Source: Aquitalea pelogenes
Lineage (GTDB): Bacteria > Pseudomonadota > Gammaproteobacteria > Burkholderiales > Chromobacteriaceae
Reading direction: 5' to 3'
Length of the DNA stretch: 40,167 bases
NCBI RefSeq assembly: GCF_001515305.1
Contig: NZ_LNQV01000038.1
Span: 1 to 40,167 of the forward strand
The position numbers and the translations under genes are program-made. Each line of letters starts with the position of its first letter. The first letter of the stretch is position 1. Shown piece after piece: positions 1 to 6,717 of this stretch. Under the pieces are notes generated by a model, which was given only the letters and a program-made list of their open reading frames with translations, searched no databases and was not told the DNA's origin.

Positions 1-585
1 GACCGGCAGCGCCCCGCCCGCCGCCACGCGCTCAGCCAAAGCCGCCAGCGTGCTCACCTCGGTCTGCAAGGCCACCGTTTTGCCGGATGGCCTGCGCTGC
101 CCCTGCTCGGCCTGATAGTGCAGGGAAACCAGCCAGCGCGACTGCTGCCACTCCGCCTCCCCTGCCAATACCGATTCCCACACCGCCTGCCCCACCTGCC
201 GCGCCGCTTCATCGGCCAGGGCATAAGCCAGTTGCAGCTTGTCGTGACCGGGCGGCATGTCCTTGTGCAAGACGGGCAGCAGGGTGTCATCCAGCCAGTG
301 TTGCAGCTGTTGGGCCTGTGGTTTGCCGTAGGTGCGCAGGACATCGCGCAGTTCTGTTTCGCTCAGGGTAAGCAGGGCCGGGCCGCTGGCGGGCGTCAGC
401 AGGCAACCGGCCTTCTTGCCCAGTGCGGTTTGCAGGGCGGTTTCATCCCGGTATTTGAGCAGTTTGGCGATATCGGCCGCGACAAAGCGCGGGCCTTGTT
501 CGAGCGAAAAGACACGGAGCTGCTTGCGATGAAAAGTAAATTTGCGAGGAGGACTAACAGAAGATAATGAATGACGCTTGCCCAT
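1..585 (-). CDS. BRO-N domain antirepressor-like protein, 3' end outside window
   Basis: The frame is open from the ATG at 585 to the window edge (195 codons, no stop), so the C-terminus is missing. Residues about 15-90 resemble the phage/baculovirus BRO-N DNA-binding domain: a basic start (FTFHRKQLRVF), then 'FVAADIAKLLKYRDETALQTAL', the helix with the usual VA.DIA.LLGY-like pattern. Known BRO-N proteins are often phage antirepressors; that role here is inferred. The remainder is rich in Gln, Ala and Leu and I do not recognise it. The same frame stays open upstream of the ATG to a TAG at 823, so an annotation could start earlier. I chose 585 because the upstream part lies in a structured C4-like leader and the residues after 585 begin the recognisable protein. 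It suggests a prophage remnant beyond the left edge. Confidence 0.65.
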   Translation of the reverse strand, partial: MGKRHSLSSVSPPRKFTFHRKQLRVFSLEQGPRFVAADIAKLLKYRDETALQTALGKKAGCLLTPASGPALLTLSETELRDVLRTYGKPQAQQLQHWLDDTLLPVLHKDMPPGHDKLQLAYALADEAARQVGQAVWESVLAGEAEWQQSRWLVSLHYQAEQGQRRPSGKTVALQTEVSTLAALAERVAAGGALPV

Positions 586-599
586 AATCAGACTCCAAG

Positions 600-712
600 T
601 TGAACGGTTAGCTGCCAACTCGTCGCCAGGCGGGTGGCAGGCCAAAGCGGGGCTGGCGAACCGGTTACTTGGACCCGGCAGACCCTGAGGTCTCCCCACC
701 TGGCCCGCCATA
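600..712 (-). ncRNA. C4-like structured leader/antisense RNA upstream of the antirepressor gene
   Basis: Read on the minus strand, GGCGGG (about 710-705) can pair with CCCGCC near 634-629. Between them are a perfect hairpin AGACC-UCAG-GGUCU (693-680) and CCGG-GUCCAAGUAA-CCGG (678-661). A GGGG segment matches a CCCC segment after the second hairpin. This layout, including the 'CCGGGU...AACCGG' element followed by CCAGCCCC, resembles the phage C4 antisense RNA family, which in P1/P7/P4-type phages controls translation of an antirepressor operon from the same transcript. Position directly before a BRO-N gene fits. The boundaries are approximate, and I could not test it against a covariance model. 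Confidence 0.45.
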
Positions 713-822
713 GAAACATCAATGCGTGCAGGTGTACAAACAGGCTTATCAATTATTTTGCCTGTCCAAGCCGTAAACGGATCGCCAGACCCGACCATGT
801 GGATTAACACAGCTTGGCAAGG

Positions 823-1026
823 CTAGGACCCGTAACTTGGGCCGACAAGAGTAAAGACCCCTGTAAGCACTGGCAAGGCGTGCAGGTATGTCAGCATTTC
901 GGATTTACCGCAGACACCTCCGGGCACATGCCTGCACCTTGCAGGAAAAATCCTCACCGCACATGGCGTTGGCAAAGTACCAGTCCGTAGGGCGGAAGCC
1001 CCGGATTTACCGGGGCGTTCCGCCAC
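823..1026 (-). CDS. short leader ORF in the antirepressor leader (67 aa), doubtful
   Basis: ATG at 1026, TAG at 823. The frame is the same as that of the BRO-N gene, and after the TAG it remains open all the way to the BRO-N ATG, so one amber codon separates a 67-residue leader ORF from a much longer frame. P1-type immunity operons carry a small ORF (icd) between the C4 RNA and ant, and Neisseriales/Pasteurellales prophages often show a comparable ORF here. The composition is unremarkable apart from several Cys and Pro, no ribosome binding site stands out, and I do not recognise the product. Confidence 0.25.
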   Translation of the reverse strand: MAERPGKSGASALRTGTLPTPCAVRIFPARCRHVPGGVCGKSEMLTYLHALPVLTGVFTLVGPSYGS

Positions 1027-1331
1027 GATCCGACCAGATACATCCAGCTTAAGCAGCGGAAATCATAGGGTTTTGCATCCGCAAACGCGGATGATGTTTT
1101 GCATTGCCGCTTCCGCGCGGCGAACGGGAAAGGGATCTTTGCTTGGCCAAAGATCCCCACTACGGAAAAGCTAACCACATCGTATGGCCTGCGGCGTCCC
1201 TCCGGAGCCTGACACTGCTGCGGCACGGCTGGAACTCGCGATTGGCTAGGGTCCAATCGCTCAAACAGCCAGCCGCTTAAAACCGCAGCAGCGCCACCCG
1301 TCGGCATGCTTGACGGGGCCAAGGGTGGCAT
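954..1331 (-). CDS. hypothetical 125-aa ORF, doubtful
   Basis: An open frame from 1331 to 954 on the minus strand, overlapping the 823-1026 leader ORF in another frame. The product has no domain I recognise and contains short stretches encoded by hairpin sequences (991-1024 and 1132-1157), which suggests the frame may simply be open by chance across a repeat-rich region. It is kept only because the 586-1738 stretch otherwise has no gene on either strand. Confidence 0.2.
   Translation of the reverse strand: MPPLAPSSMPTGGAAAVLSGWLFERLDPSQSRVPAVPQQCQAPEGRRRPYDVVSFSVVGIFGQAKIPFPFAARKRQCKTSSAFADAKPYDFRCLSWMYLVGSWRNAPVNPGLPPYGLVLCQRHVR
991..1024. repeat. long GC-rich hairpin (REP-like)
   Basis: Arms GGCGGAAGCCCCGG (991-1004) and CCGGGGC-g-TTCCGCC (1010-1024) pair over 14 base pairs with a single bulged base and an ATTTA loop. 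No T-run follows on either strand, so it is not a typical intrinsic terminator. Confidence 0.55.
1132..1157. repeat. perfect 10-bp inverted repeat
   Basis: GGGATCTTTG (1132-1141) and CAAAGATCCC (1148-1157) are exact reverse complements around a 6-base loop. There is no T-run beside it. The function is unknown; it is one of three strong hairpins in the gene-poor 720-1440 stretch. Confidence 0.5.
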
Positions 1332-1383
1332 CGGTGCGGTGACTTTCCTGTTGGGAAAATGGGCTTATCCGGGAGCGTTGCGC

Positions 1384-1411
1384 GGTGGATCGCCCCTTTG
1401 GGGCATCCACC
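1384..1411. repeat. 12-bp hairpin with TTT loop
   Basis: GGTGGAT (1384-1390), one bulged C, GCCCC (1392-1396), loop TTT, then GGGGC and ATCCACC (1400-1411). It has the same design as the 991-1024 hairpin (long arms, one bulge), which suggests a dispersed palindromic element. It lacks a terminator T-run. Confidence 0.5.
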
Positions 1412-1502
1412 CTATGCGCTTGCCGTTCCGACCGAGAATCAAGGCGGCATCATTTCTTGATGAGTGCCTGGCGACCTGAGGATTGTCTTAATGACTTGCG
1501 GT

Positions 1503-1547
1503 GTTTCGTTTGTTTCGTTTGTTTCGCTTGTTTCGTTTATTTCGTTT
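1503..1547. repeat. 9-bp tandem repeat, 5 units
   Basis: Five head-to-tail copies of GTTTCGTTT, three exact and two with one change (GTTTCGCTT, ATTTCGTTT). AT-rich against a GC-rich background. It lies 190 bp upstream of the antitoxin start; no gene is evident on either strand here. Confidence 0.8.
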
Positions 1548-1672
1548 GCGTATAGTAAGTTTGTGGCTTGGCAGTGCCAGCTGCGCAAGACGCTGGCAAG
1601 TCCAAAGCTGCATAGAGATGGTACTGCCATCTGTCATAATCTGACACACTGGCAACACACTTAAACTCGCGA

Positions 1673-1720
1673 ACCCGTAAACCCGTAAACCCGTAAACCT
1701 GTAAACCTGTAAACCTGTAA
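1673..1720. repeat. 8-bp tandem repeat, 3+3 units, just before the antitoxin gene
   Basis: Three copies of ACCCGTAA (1673-1696) followed by three copies of ACCTGTAA (1697-1720). The array ends 18 bp before the antitoxin ATG at 1739, so it lies in the promoter or 5' leader. A change in copy number would alter promoter or leader spacing. Arrays of this kind can also serve as repeated operator sites for an autoregulating antitoxin. Confidence 0.85.
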
Positions 1721-1738
1721 ATCCGAAGAGTCGAGATC

Positions 1739-2197
1739 ATGAATACGACGGTAGTAACTGGCCTTCCAAGCGAGGCCGAAGCAACGCTGGCCAAGGAAAG
1801 TGGTCGCCAGCTATCTCTGTACCTCAGCAGCAAGGAAGAGGCCCAGTCGATTCGGGTCATTGACCAGGCAGGTGAGCATGAAGCAGTACAGATTCCCACT
1901 GCCGCCTATCGCCTGTTGATCGATATCCTAGCGCAGATGGCACAGGGTAATTCGGTGAGTCTGATTCCAGTCCATGCGGAGCTAACCACTCAAGAGGCGG
2001 CCGATATGCTCAATGTATCCCGTCCGTACCTGGTCAAGCTGCTGGATGCCGGGGATATTCCCTTCCATAAGGTGGGTACCCATAGGCGTGTACGCTACCA
2101 GGATCTGGTGCAGTACAAAAACCGGAACCATACGGATCGTTTGAAGGCATTGGAGGAACTGTCGGCCCAGGCGCAAGAACTCAACATGGGTTATTGA
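1739..2197 (+). CDS. excisionase-type HTH antitoxin
   Basis: A 152-residue protein with an N-terminal part of unknown fold (residues 1-75) and a C-terminal excisionase/MerR-like helix-turn-helix at about 82-130: 'TTQEAADMLNVSRPYLVKLLD' then 'IPFHKVGTHRRVRYQDL', the wing typical of HTH_17 proteins. It is followed one base later by a PIN-domain gene; this pairing is a known type II toxin-antitoxin arrangement, so the likely role is neutralising the toxin and repressing the operon. The start at 1739 is the first ATG after the 8-bp tandem repeat. Only a weak GAAGAG stretch precedes it. The coding sequence looks less GC-biased than the surroundings, in keeping with horizontal acquisition. Confidence 0.8.
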   Translation: MNTTVVTGLPSEAEATLAKESGRQLSLYLSSKEEAQSIRVIDQAGEHEAVQIPTAAYRLLIDILAQMAQGNSVSLIPVHAELTTQEAADMLNVSRPYLVKLLDAGDIPFHKVGTHRRVRYQDLVQYKNRNHTDRLKALEELSAQAQELNMGY

Positions 2198-2198
2198 A

Positions 2199-2768
2199 AT
2201 GACGAGTTTTTCTGCGGTTTACGACGCATGTGTGCTGTACCCGGCACCATTGCGAGATCTGTTACTGCAACTTGCACAAGCTGATCTGTTTCGGGCCAAG
2301 TGGTCTGATCAGATTCATGATGAATGGACAAGAAACCTGCTGGCGAGGCGCCCCGACCTGCAGCCTGCTCAGTTACAGCGTACGCGTGCGCTCATGAATC
2401 AGGCTGTTCTGGATTGTCTGGTCACTGGGCATGAGTATCTGATTGATGGCTTGACCCTACCCGATGAAGAGGATCGCCATGTGCTGGCTGCGGCGATACG
2501 CAGTCGAAGTAGTGTCATCGTGACATTCAACCTTAAAGACTTTCCTGTCGATGTGTTGCTTGGTCATGAGATGGAAGCCCAGCACCCGGATGAGTTCATC
2601 ATGCACCTTATCGATTTGAATCCGGCTTCGGTGCTGGAGGCAGTCAGGGCGTGTCGGGCCAGCCTGAAAAATCCGCCCAAAACACCGGAAGAATATCTTG
2701 CAACCTTGCTTCAGCAGGGCTTGCCGGAGACAGTAGCGTGGTTGTCTCAGTATAAGCTCGCCATCTAG
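2199..2768 (+). CDS. PIN-domain toxin (VapC-like RNase)
   Basis: A 189-residue PIN-domain protein. Acidic metal-binding residues are visible in the expected order: D9 in 'VYDACVLYP', E42 in 'IHDEW', D92 in 'LPDEEDRHVLAAA', and a last acidic position near N111/D114 in 'TFNLKDF'. Family knowledge: PIN toxins are Mg-dependent ribonucleases cleaving tRNA or rRNA; the target here cannot be read from sequence. The ATG lies one base after the antitoxin stop, so translation is probably coupled. About 60 residues follow the core ('NPPKTPEEYLATLLQQGLPE'), common in this longer PIN_3-type subgroup. An intrinsic terminator follows directly, closing a two-gene operon. Confidence 0.85.
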   Translation: MTSFSAVYDACVLYPAPLRDLLLQLAQADLFRAKWSDQIHDEWTRNLLARRPDLQPAQLQRTRALMNQAVLDCLVTGHEYLIDGLTLPDEEDRHVLAAAIRSRSSVIVTFNLKDFPVDVLLGHEMEAQHPDEFIMHLIDLNPASVLEAVRACRASLKNPPKTPEEYLATLLQQGLPETVAWLSQYKLAI

Positions 2769-2777
2769 TCGATATGA

Positions 2778-2807
2778 CCGGCCTCAGATTTGAGGCGGTT
2801 TGTTTTT
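2778..2807 (+). terminator. intrinsic terminator of the toxin-antitoxin operon
   Basis: GCCTCA (2781-2786), loop GATT, TGAGGC (2791-2796), then GGTTTGTTTTT. It starts 10 bp after the toxin stop codon. Confidence 0.75.
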
Positions 2808-3032
2808 GCCGCGGGTGGTGCTGTCTGGTTGGTCTGCCCTGAACGCAGTCACCGTGATCCGTAAGATATGGCTGCTTTTTGAAGAAAACTGTCACCTGCC
2901 ATGACGGCAGAACTGGTCGCTCTGGCCGACTTGCGACCTTAGCGCTAGCCACTCTGACAGGAGGTCTGCCAAGACAGTGATCCGCCAAGATTTCCAGTAG
3001 ACTTGGGCAACACCTTCCACACAAAGCGACTG

Positions 3033-3437
3033 ATGATGACTTCACTGGCAGAATCCATGGTGCTGACGGTGGACAGAGATAGTGTCTGTGCAGGAGATGA
3101 CTGTGCATCGCATGCCCGCTCATTTTCCGTGCCATGTGCGGCGTCTCTGTCTGAGTTGATCCACCAGGCGAAAAAAGCGTGCGAGCTCGCAGGCATATCA
3201 GGTGGCAAGGCCACCTGGATTGTCGAAGCGGGAGGCTACGATGGAATGCCCATTGCCGTGGTGGCGCAGCAATGGGATGAAGCGCGCGCACTGATTCCAG
3301 GCTCAACAACTGTTGAAAGCCTGTTTGCCAATCTGGAGAAGCAGCTGTTCTTCAAGTATTGGTGCCAGGCCAACCCGGAAACAGTGTTCGACGCCCTGCT
3401 GTCAAACAGCCCGCTGCCAAGTCGGTATGCTGCATAG
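3033..3437 (+). CDS. hypothetical protein
   Basis: About 134 residues. The second half reads as a convincing folded protein (for example 'SLSELIHQAKKACELAG' and 'TVESLFANLEKQLFFKYW'), with helices of normal amphipathic pattern, no signal peptide and no membrane segment. I do not recognise the family. The frame is open from a TTG at 3003; the ATG codons at 3033 and 3036 are the more likely starts, though neither has a clear Shine-Dalgarno sequence. It stands alone between the toxin-antitoxin operon and the EAL gene. Confidence 0.55.
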   Translation: MMTSLAESMVLTVDRDSVCAGDDCASHARSFSVPCAASLSELIHQAKKACELAGISGGKATWIVEAGGYDGMPIAVVAQQWDEARALIPGSTTVESLFANLEKQLFFKYWCQANPETVFDALLSNSPLPSRYAA

Positions 3438-3632
3438 CACACTTGTTGCAGCAGCTTAAAGAGTAGCCAGAGAAGCCGGGGGGATTCAACCACCGCCCGA
3501 TGCATGATTCAAATACGCCACCGTCCCACCGCTCAATCAAGCTCACGTAAAGTAGTCAATTACCATAGAATACTTTGATGATGCTGTGGTTTCTCACGTC
3601 CTCACGCTGCAGAGGAAGAACGGGGAGATAAT

Positions 3633-5222
3633 GTGACCGACAATGTATCCGAAGCCGCCTTGCGGCATGGCCTGGCGGCTGGTGAATTCTGGCCAGCCTT
3701 CCAGCCCCAGTTGAATCTGGTCAACGGACACGTTTGTGGCTTCGAGGTGCTGGCGCGCTGGGACTCCCCGCAATATGGACGTGTCTCCCCTGCCATTTTC
3801 ATTCCGCTGGCCGAGCGCAGCGGCATATTGCATGCCCTGCTGCTGCAACTGATGGGCGAGGCCTGCCGCGTGGCAGCAAGCTGGCCGGGGCGGTTCTCGC
3901 TGGCATTCAACCTGGCACCCAGCCAGTTTCTGTTACCAACACTGGTGAGCGACCTGCTGGACACCGTGGGTAGCAGTGGTTTTCCCTTGTCACGGGTGGT
4001 GATTGAAATCACCGAAAGCGAGCTGTTCCACGATAACGCCTCGGTGCAGCAGGTGCTGGATGACCTCAAACGACACGGCATGGCGCTGTCGCTGGACGAT
4101 TTTGGCACCGGCTATTCCAGTCTGACCCGGCTGAATTCACTACCGTTTGATGAGCTGAAGATTGATGCCAGTTTCGTGGCAGCCTTAAGCAGCGATACGC
4201 AATCGCTGCGGATCGTGACTGCCGTGCTGGGGCTTGGCCAAAGCCTGGGGCTCACCGTGGTGGCCGAAGGCGTGGAAAGCACGGAACAGGCTGCGGTACT
4301 ACGCAAACTGGGTTGCGATGCCGGACAGGGCTTTTTGTGGTCCCCTGCGGTGCCGGCGGCACAAGCCTTGCAGCTGTTGCAGCAATGGGGCGTGGAGCCA
4401 ACCCAGACCACGCTGGACCTGTCGCCCTTCCAGCGCCTGCACCAGCTGGAAGCGCTGTACCAGGATTCCCCGGTTGGCTTGTGCTTCATCGATTGCCAGA
4501 TGCGCATTGTCAGTGCCAACCAGCTGCTGGCCCGCTATCTGGGCGTGGAGCTGGACTACATTCTGCGCAAGCCGGCCAGCCAGATATTCGGCCATGAAAT
4601 GACCCCCAACCTGATGGCGGTGCTGGTACGGGTGATGGCGGGTGAAATCTGTGAAACCACCGAGTACCGCCATCAGCCCAGCGGTACGACTTTCCTGATT
4701 GCCCATCAGCGCATTGTCGATGCCCAGCAACTTCCGCTGGGTGTGTCCTTGGTATTGGTGGACATTACCAGCCGTGTAGAGGCAGAGAGCCAGTTGCGGC
4801 AAAGCGAAACCCACTTCCGGACTGTGCTGGAGCTGGGCCCCAATGTCACCTGGCGCGCCAATTGCGACGGGCTGGTTGACTATATGGGTGAATTCGTCGA
4901 TTGCCCGGCAGATGCCAGTTATCAGGAACGTCACGCTTGCTGGCTGGCGCGCATGGATCCCGACGACCGGGTACGTGTACGCGAAACCTGGCTGCAGCAC
5001 CTGCCCAGCAAGCAGCCGTTTCTGATTGAATTCCGCATTTTGTGGCCGGATGGCAGCTGGCGCTGGATGCGCAGCCGTGCCTTTCCATCACTGAACGAAC
5101 AAGGCGAGGTGCTGGCCTGGTACGGCATCATTTCCGATGTCACGACCGAGCATGAATTGACGCTGCGCGTGGTGGCGCTGGAGCAGCAGCTGCACAAACT
5201 TCAGTCCAGCGCCTCTTGCTAG
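3633..5222 (+). CDS. EAL-domain c-di-GMP phosphodiesterase with two C-terminal PAS domains
   Basis: 529 residues starting at GTG 3633, with GGGGAG 5-6 bases upstream. Residues about 8-250 form an EAL domain: E38 in 'FEVLAR' (EVL in place of EAL, a tolerated variant), 'NLAPSQF', 'EITES', 'LDDFGTGYSSL', 'LKIDASF', 'VAEGVES' and 'GQGFLWSPA'. All metal- and substrate-binding positions appear kept, so hydrolysis of c-di-GMP to pGpG is expected. Residues about 265-385 and 395-515 look like PAS domains ('DSPVGLCFIDCQMRIVSANQ', then a PAC-like 'WRWMRSRAFPSLNEQGEVLAWYGIISDVT'). There is no membrane segment. The domain order is unusual: most EAL proteins carry PAS domains before the catalytic domain. 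Confidence 0.88.
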   Translation: MTDNVSEAALRHGLAAGEFWPAFQPQLNLVNGHVCGFEVLARWDSPQYGRVSPAIFIPLAERSGILHALLLQLMGEACRVAASWPGRFSLAFNLAPSQFLLPTLVSDLLDTVGSSGFPLSRVVIEITESELFHDNASVQQVLDDLKRHGMALSLDDFGTGYSSLTRLNSLPFDELKIDASFVAALSSDTQSLRIVTAVLGLGQSLGLTVVAEGVESTEQAAVLRKLGCDAGQGFLWSPAVPAAQALQLLQQWGVEPTQTTLDLSPFQRLHQLEALYQDSPVGLCFIDCQMRIVSANQLLARYLGVELDYILRKPASQIFGHEMTPNLMAVLVRVMAGEICETTEYRHQPSGTTFLIAHQRIVDAQQLPLGVSLVLVDITSRVEAESQLRQSETHFRTVLELGPNVTWRANCDGLVDYMGEFVDCPADASYQERHACWLARMDPDDRVRVRETWLQHLPSKQPFLIEFRILWPDGSWRWMRSRAFPSLNEQGEVLAWYGIISDVTTEHELTLRVVALEQQLHKLQSSASC

Positions 5223-5370
5223 CGCAGCGGGCAATGGCTTTTCCACTTGAAAGGCAAGCAAGGCGATTGCCGGAGCAACACCTGCCCAAGAACCTTGAGG
5301 CCTGCTTGATGGCGCTTGGCAGCCAGTAACAGGGCGGGAAACTGGCGGAGCATTGCAGCAATATGCAGAC

Positions 5371-5401
5371 AAAAAAAGGGCCTGGGCAAATTGCCCAGGC
5401 C
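5371..5401 (-). terminator. intrinsic terminator of the predicted small RNA
   Basis: On the minus strand GGCCTGGGC, loop AATTT, GCCCAGGCC, C, then TTTTTTT (5377-5371). The T-run is only on the minus-strand side, so it does not serve the EAL gene that ends at 5222 on the plus strand. Confidence 0.85.
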
Positions 5402-5477
5402 TGGCTTGATGCACGATTAAAGCCGCAGATTGCAACGGGACAGACTCACTCGCAAACCCGGCGCCACCGGGTATGCC
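5371..5477 (-). ncRNA. predicted sigma-54-dependent small RNA, about 107 nt
   Basis: No gene is annotated between 5222 and 5634, yet the minus strand carries a complete transcription unit. The promoter at 5503-5487 places +1 near 5477. The transcript would begin with a hairpin ACCCGG-UGGCG-CCGGGU (5472-5456), run about 54 nt single-stranded, and end in a strong stem (5401-5379) followed by seven U. No ORF with a start and ribosome binding site is visible inside. It resembles in design the sigma-54/NtrC-type regulatory RNAs of pseudomonads (NrsZ, CrcZ), but I recognise no sequence match. Targets are unknown. Confidence 0.65.
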
Positions 5478-5486
5478 CCTACCACT

Positions 5487-5503
5487 ATGCAAACACCGTG
5501 CCA
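5487..5503 (-). promoter_or_regulatory. sigma-54 (RpoN) promoter of the small RNA
   Basis: Minus strand reads TGGCACGGTGTTTGCAT, matching the TGGCACG-N4-TTGCW consensus at every defined position. The GG (5502-5501) and GC (5490-5489) doublets are exactly 12 bp apart as required. Predicted +1 is about 5477. Confidence 0.75.
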
Positions 5504-5595
5504 GCTTTTTTCGGGATAAATCGTCAGTAAAACCAGACAATTTTTGTTGCGCCGCACCAATAGCACGCCCTTCATGCACCGATTTCAGGATTTCC

Positions 5596-5612
5596 TGCAC
5601 AACGCTGTTGCA
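5596..5612. promoter_or_regulatory. NtrC-like enhancer site upstream of the sigma-54 promoter
   Basis: TGCACAACGCTGTTGCA is a 17-bp dyad; read on the minus strand it differs from the NtrC pattern TGCACCA-N3-TGGTGCA by one base in each half. Its centre is about 127 bp upstream of the predicted +1 at 5477, a normal enhancer distance. A further half-site-like CGCACCA lies near 5554-5560. Confidence 0.45.
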
Positions 5613-5633
5613 TGAGTACGCTATGATTAGCGC

Positions 5634-6455
5634 ATGAACACGCCTGCCAATACCAGTAAACCGGCCCCGCCGCCCGAGCCCGAGCTGCGCGCCCCGGAAA
5701 GCGAGAATACCCTCGCCACCCTGGCCATGCCGCTGGGGGAATCCGTGCTTACCCTGACCGCAGGCTCGGCACCGGTCTATGGCATCCTGCATCGCAGCCG
5801 TGCCATGACAAGTCAATCAGATTTCTTCCGCCTGCAATTTCGTGGTTTTGCCAGGATAGAAGGCAGCCAGTGGCAGCATTATGCCAATGACGATGCCCGC
5901 TTCCACGTTGCCTACAACTGCGCCTGGGTGCGGGTGGACCATCCCAGCCGTTCGGTTACCTTCGGCCCCAAAAACGGCATCAACTGCACCGAGGCTTTTC
6001 AAAACCTCGGGCTGGATACCTTTTTGTTTGCCCAGACCATCACCTGGGTCAAGGGCGCCTACCCGGACTACGCCATCAGCCCCGGCCTGATTGCCATTAC
6101 CGGTAATGCCAGCGAAGAAGAAAAGCTGCGGCGCAATGCCTTTTACGCCAGCCAGGGTTTCCAGTTTGACTGGCAGGATGCGGCGCAACGCACCGGCCTG
6201 TTTTTCAAGGACAAGATCAACCGCTTGCTGGGCGTGTGGGACAAGGACCATATCCAGGAGGTGGGCGGCGAAGCCATGCTGCAATCGCTGGCCATGCAGG
6301 ATGAGTCACGCGTGGCGCTGGAGGACAAGGTCAACCGGCTGGAGGCTGCGCACAGCAGTATGAAGTCGGCCCTGCAAAAGGAACGCAATACCTCGCAAAT
6401 TTTGATGGGTGTGCTGATAGTTGGGGTGATGCTGGCCTTGTGGGCGGTGATTTAA
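5634..6455 (+). CDS. hypothetical tail-anchored membrane protein
   Basis: 273 residues. The N-terminus (1-30) is Pro-rich and probably disordered. Residues 30-200 form a soluble domain I cannot assign; 'LRRNAFYASQGFQF' recalls the last motif of GNAT acetyltransferases but nothing else clearly supports that. Residues about 215-250 ('ALEDKVNRLEAAHSSMKSALQKERN') look like a coiled coil, and 253-272 ('QILMGVLIVGVMLALWAVI') is a single hydrophobic segment at the extreme C-terminus, so the domain would be anchored facing the cytoplasm. The NtrC-like site for the divergent small RNA ends 22 bp before its ATG. No clear Shine-Dalgarno is seen. Confidence 0.7.
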   Translation: MNTPANTSKPAPPPEPELRAPESENTLATLAMPLGESVLTLTAGSAPVYGILHRSRAMTSQSDFFRLQFRGFARIEGSQWQHYANDDARFHVAYNCAWVRVDHPSRSVTFGPKNGINCTEAFQNLGLDTFLFAQTITWVKGAYPDYAISPGLIAITGNASEEEKLRRNAFYASQGFQFDWQDAAQRTGLFFKDKINRLLGVWDKDHIQEVGGEAMLQSLAMQDESRVALEDKVNRLEAAHSSMKSALQKERNTSQILMGVLIVGVMLALWAVI

Positions 6456-6717
6456 ATAGTCATTGCTTGGAATTCCTGTCGGTTTTTAAAGATGAATCCT
6501 ATAAAAGACAGGAGCATGCCTTATGTCAAAGTACGCCTACAGCAGGCGAAGTAGCATGCCGCAAAGCTGAAAAACATAACGTGGTGCAAACCGGATCACA
6601 CAGCGCATGACAGCAAGGTATCAGGACAGGGTGACATTCACCTGTCGATTCTTCAGTACCTGCCAGATGGATAAAACAAGATTCTGGTTGCCTGCGGATA
6701 CTGCGGGCGGGAGAGAG

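Noticed and set aside
1673-1720. Possible CRISPR-like array
   Set aside because: The 8-bp units are directly adjacent with no spacers and no cas genes are near; this is a simple tandem repeat.
6523-6570. A 15-codon ORF (MSKYAYSRRSSMPQS) with AGGAG eight bases upstream
   Set aside because: The ribosome site is good, but the ORF is too short to distinguish from chance and no regulatory hairpin follows; it remains possible as a leader peptide of the kinase operon.
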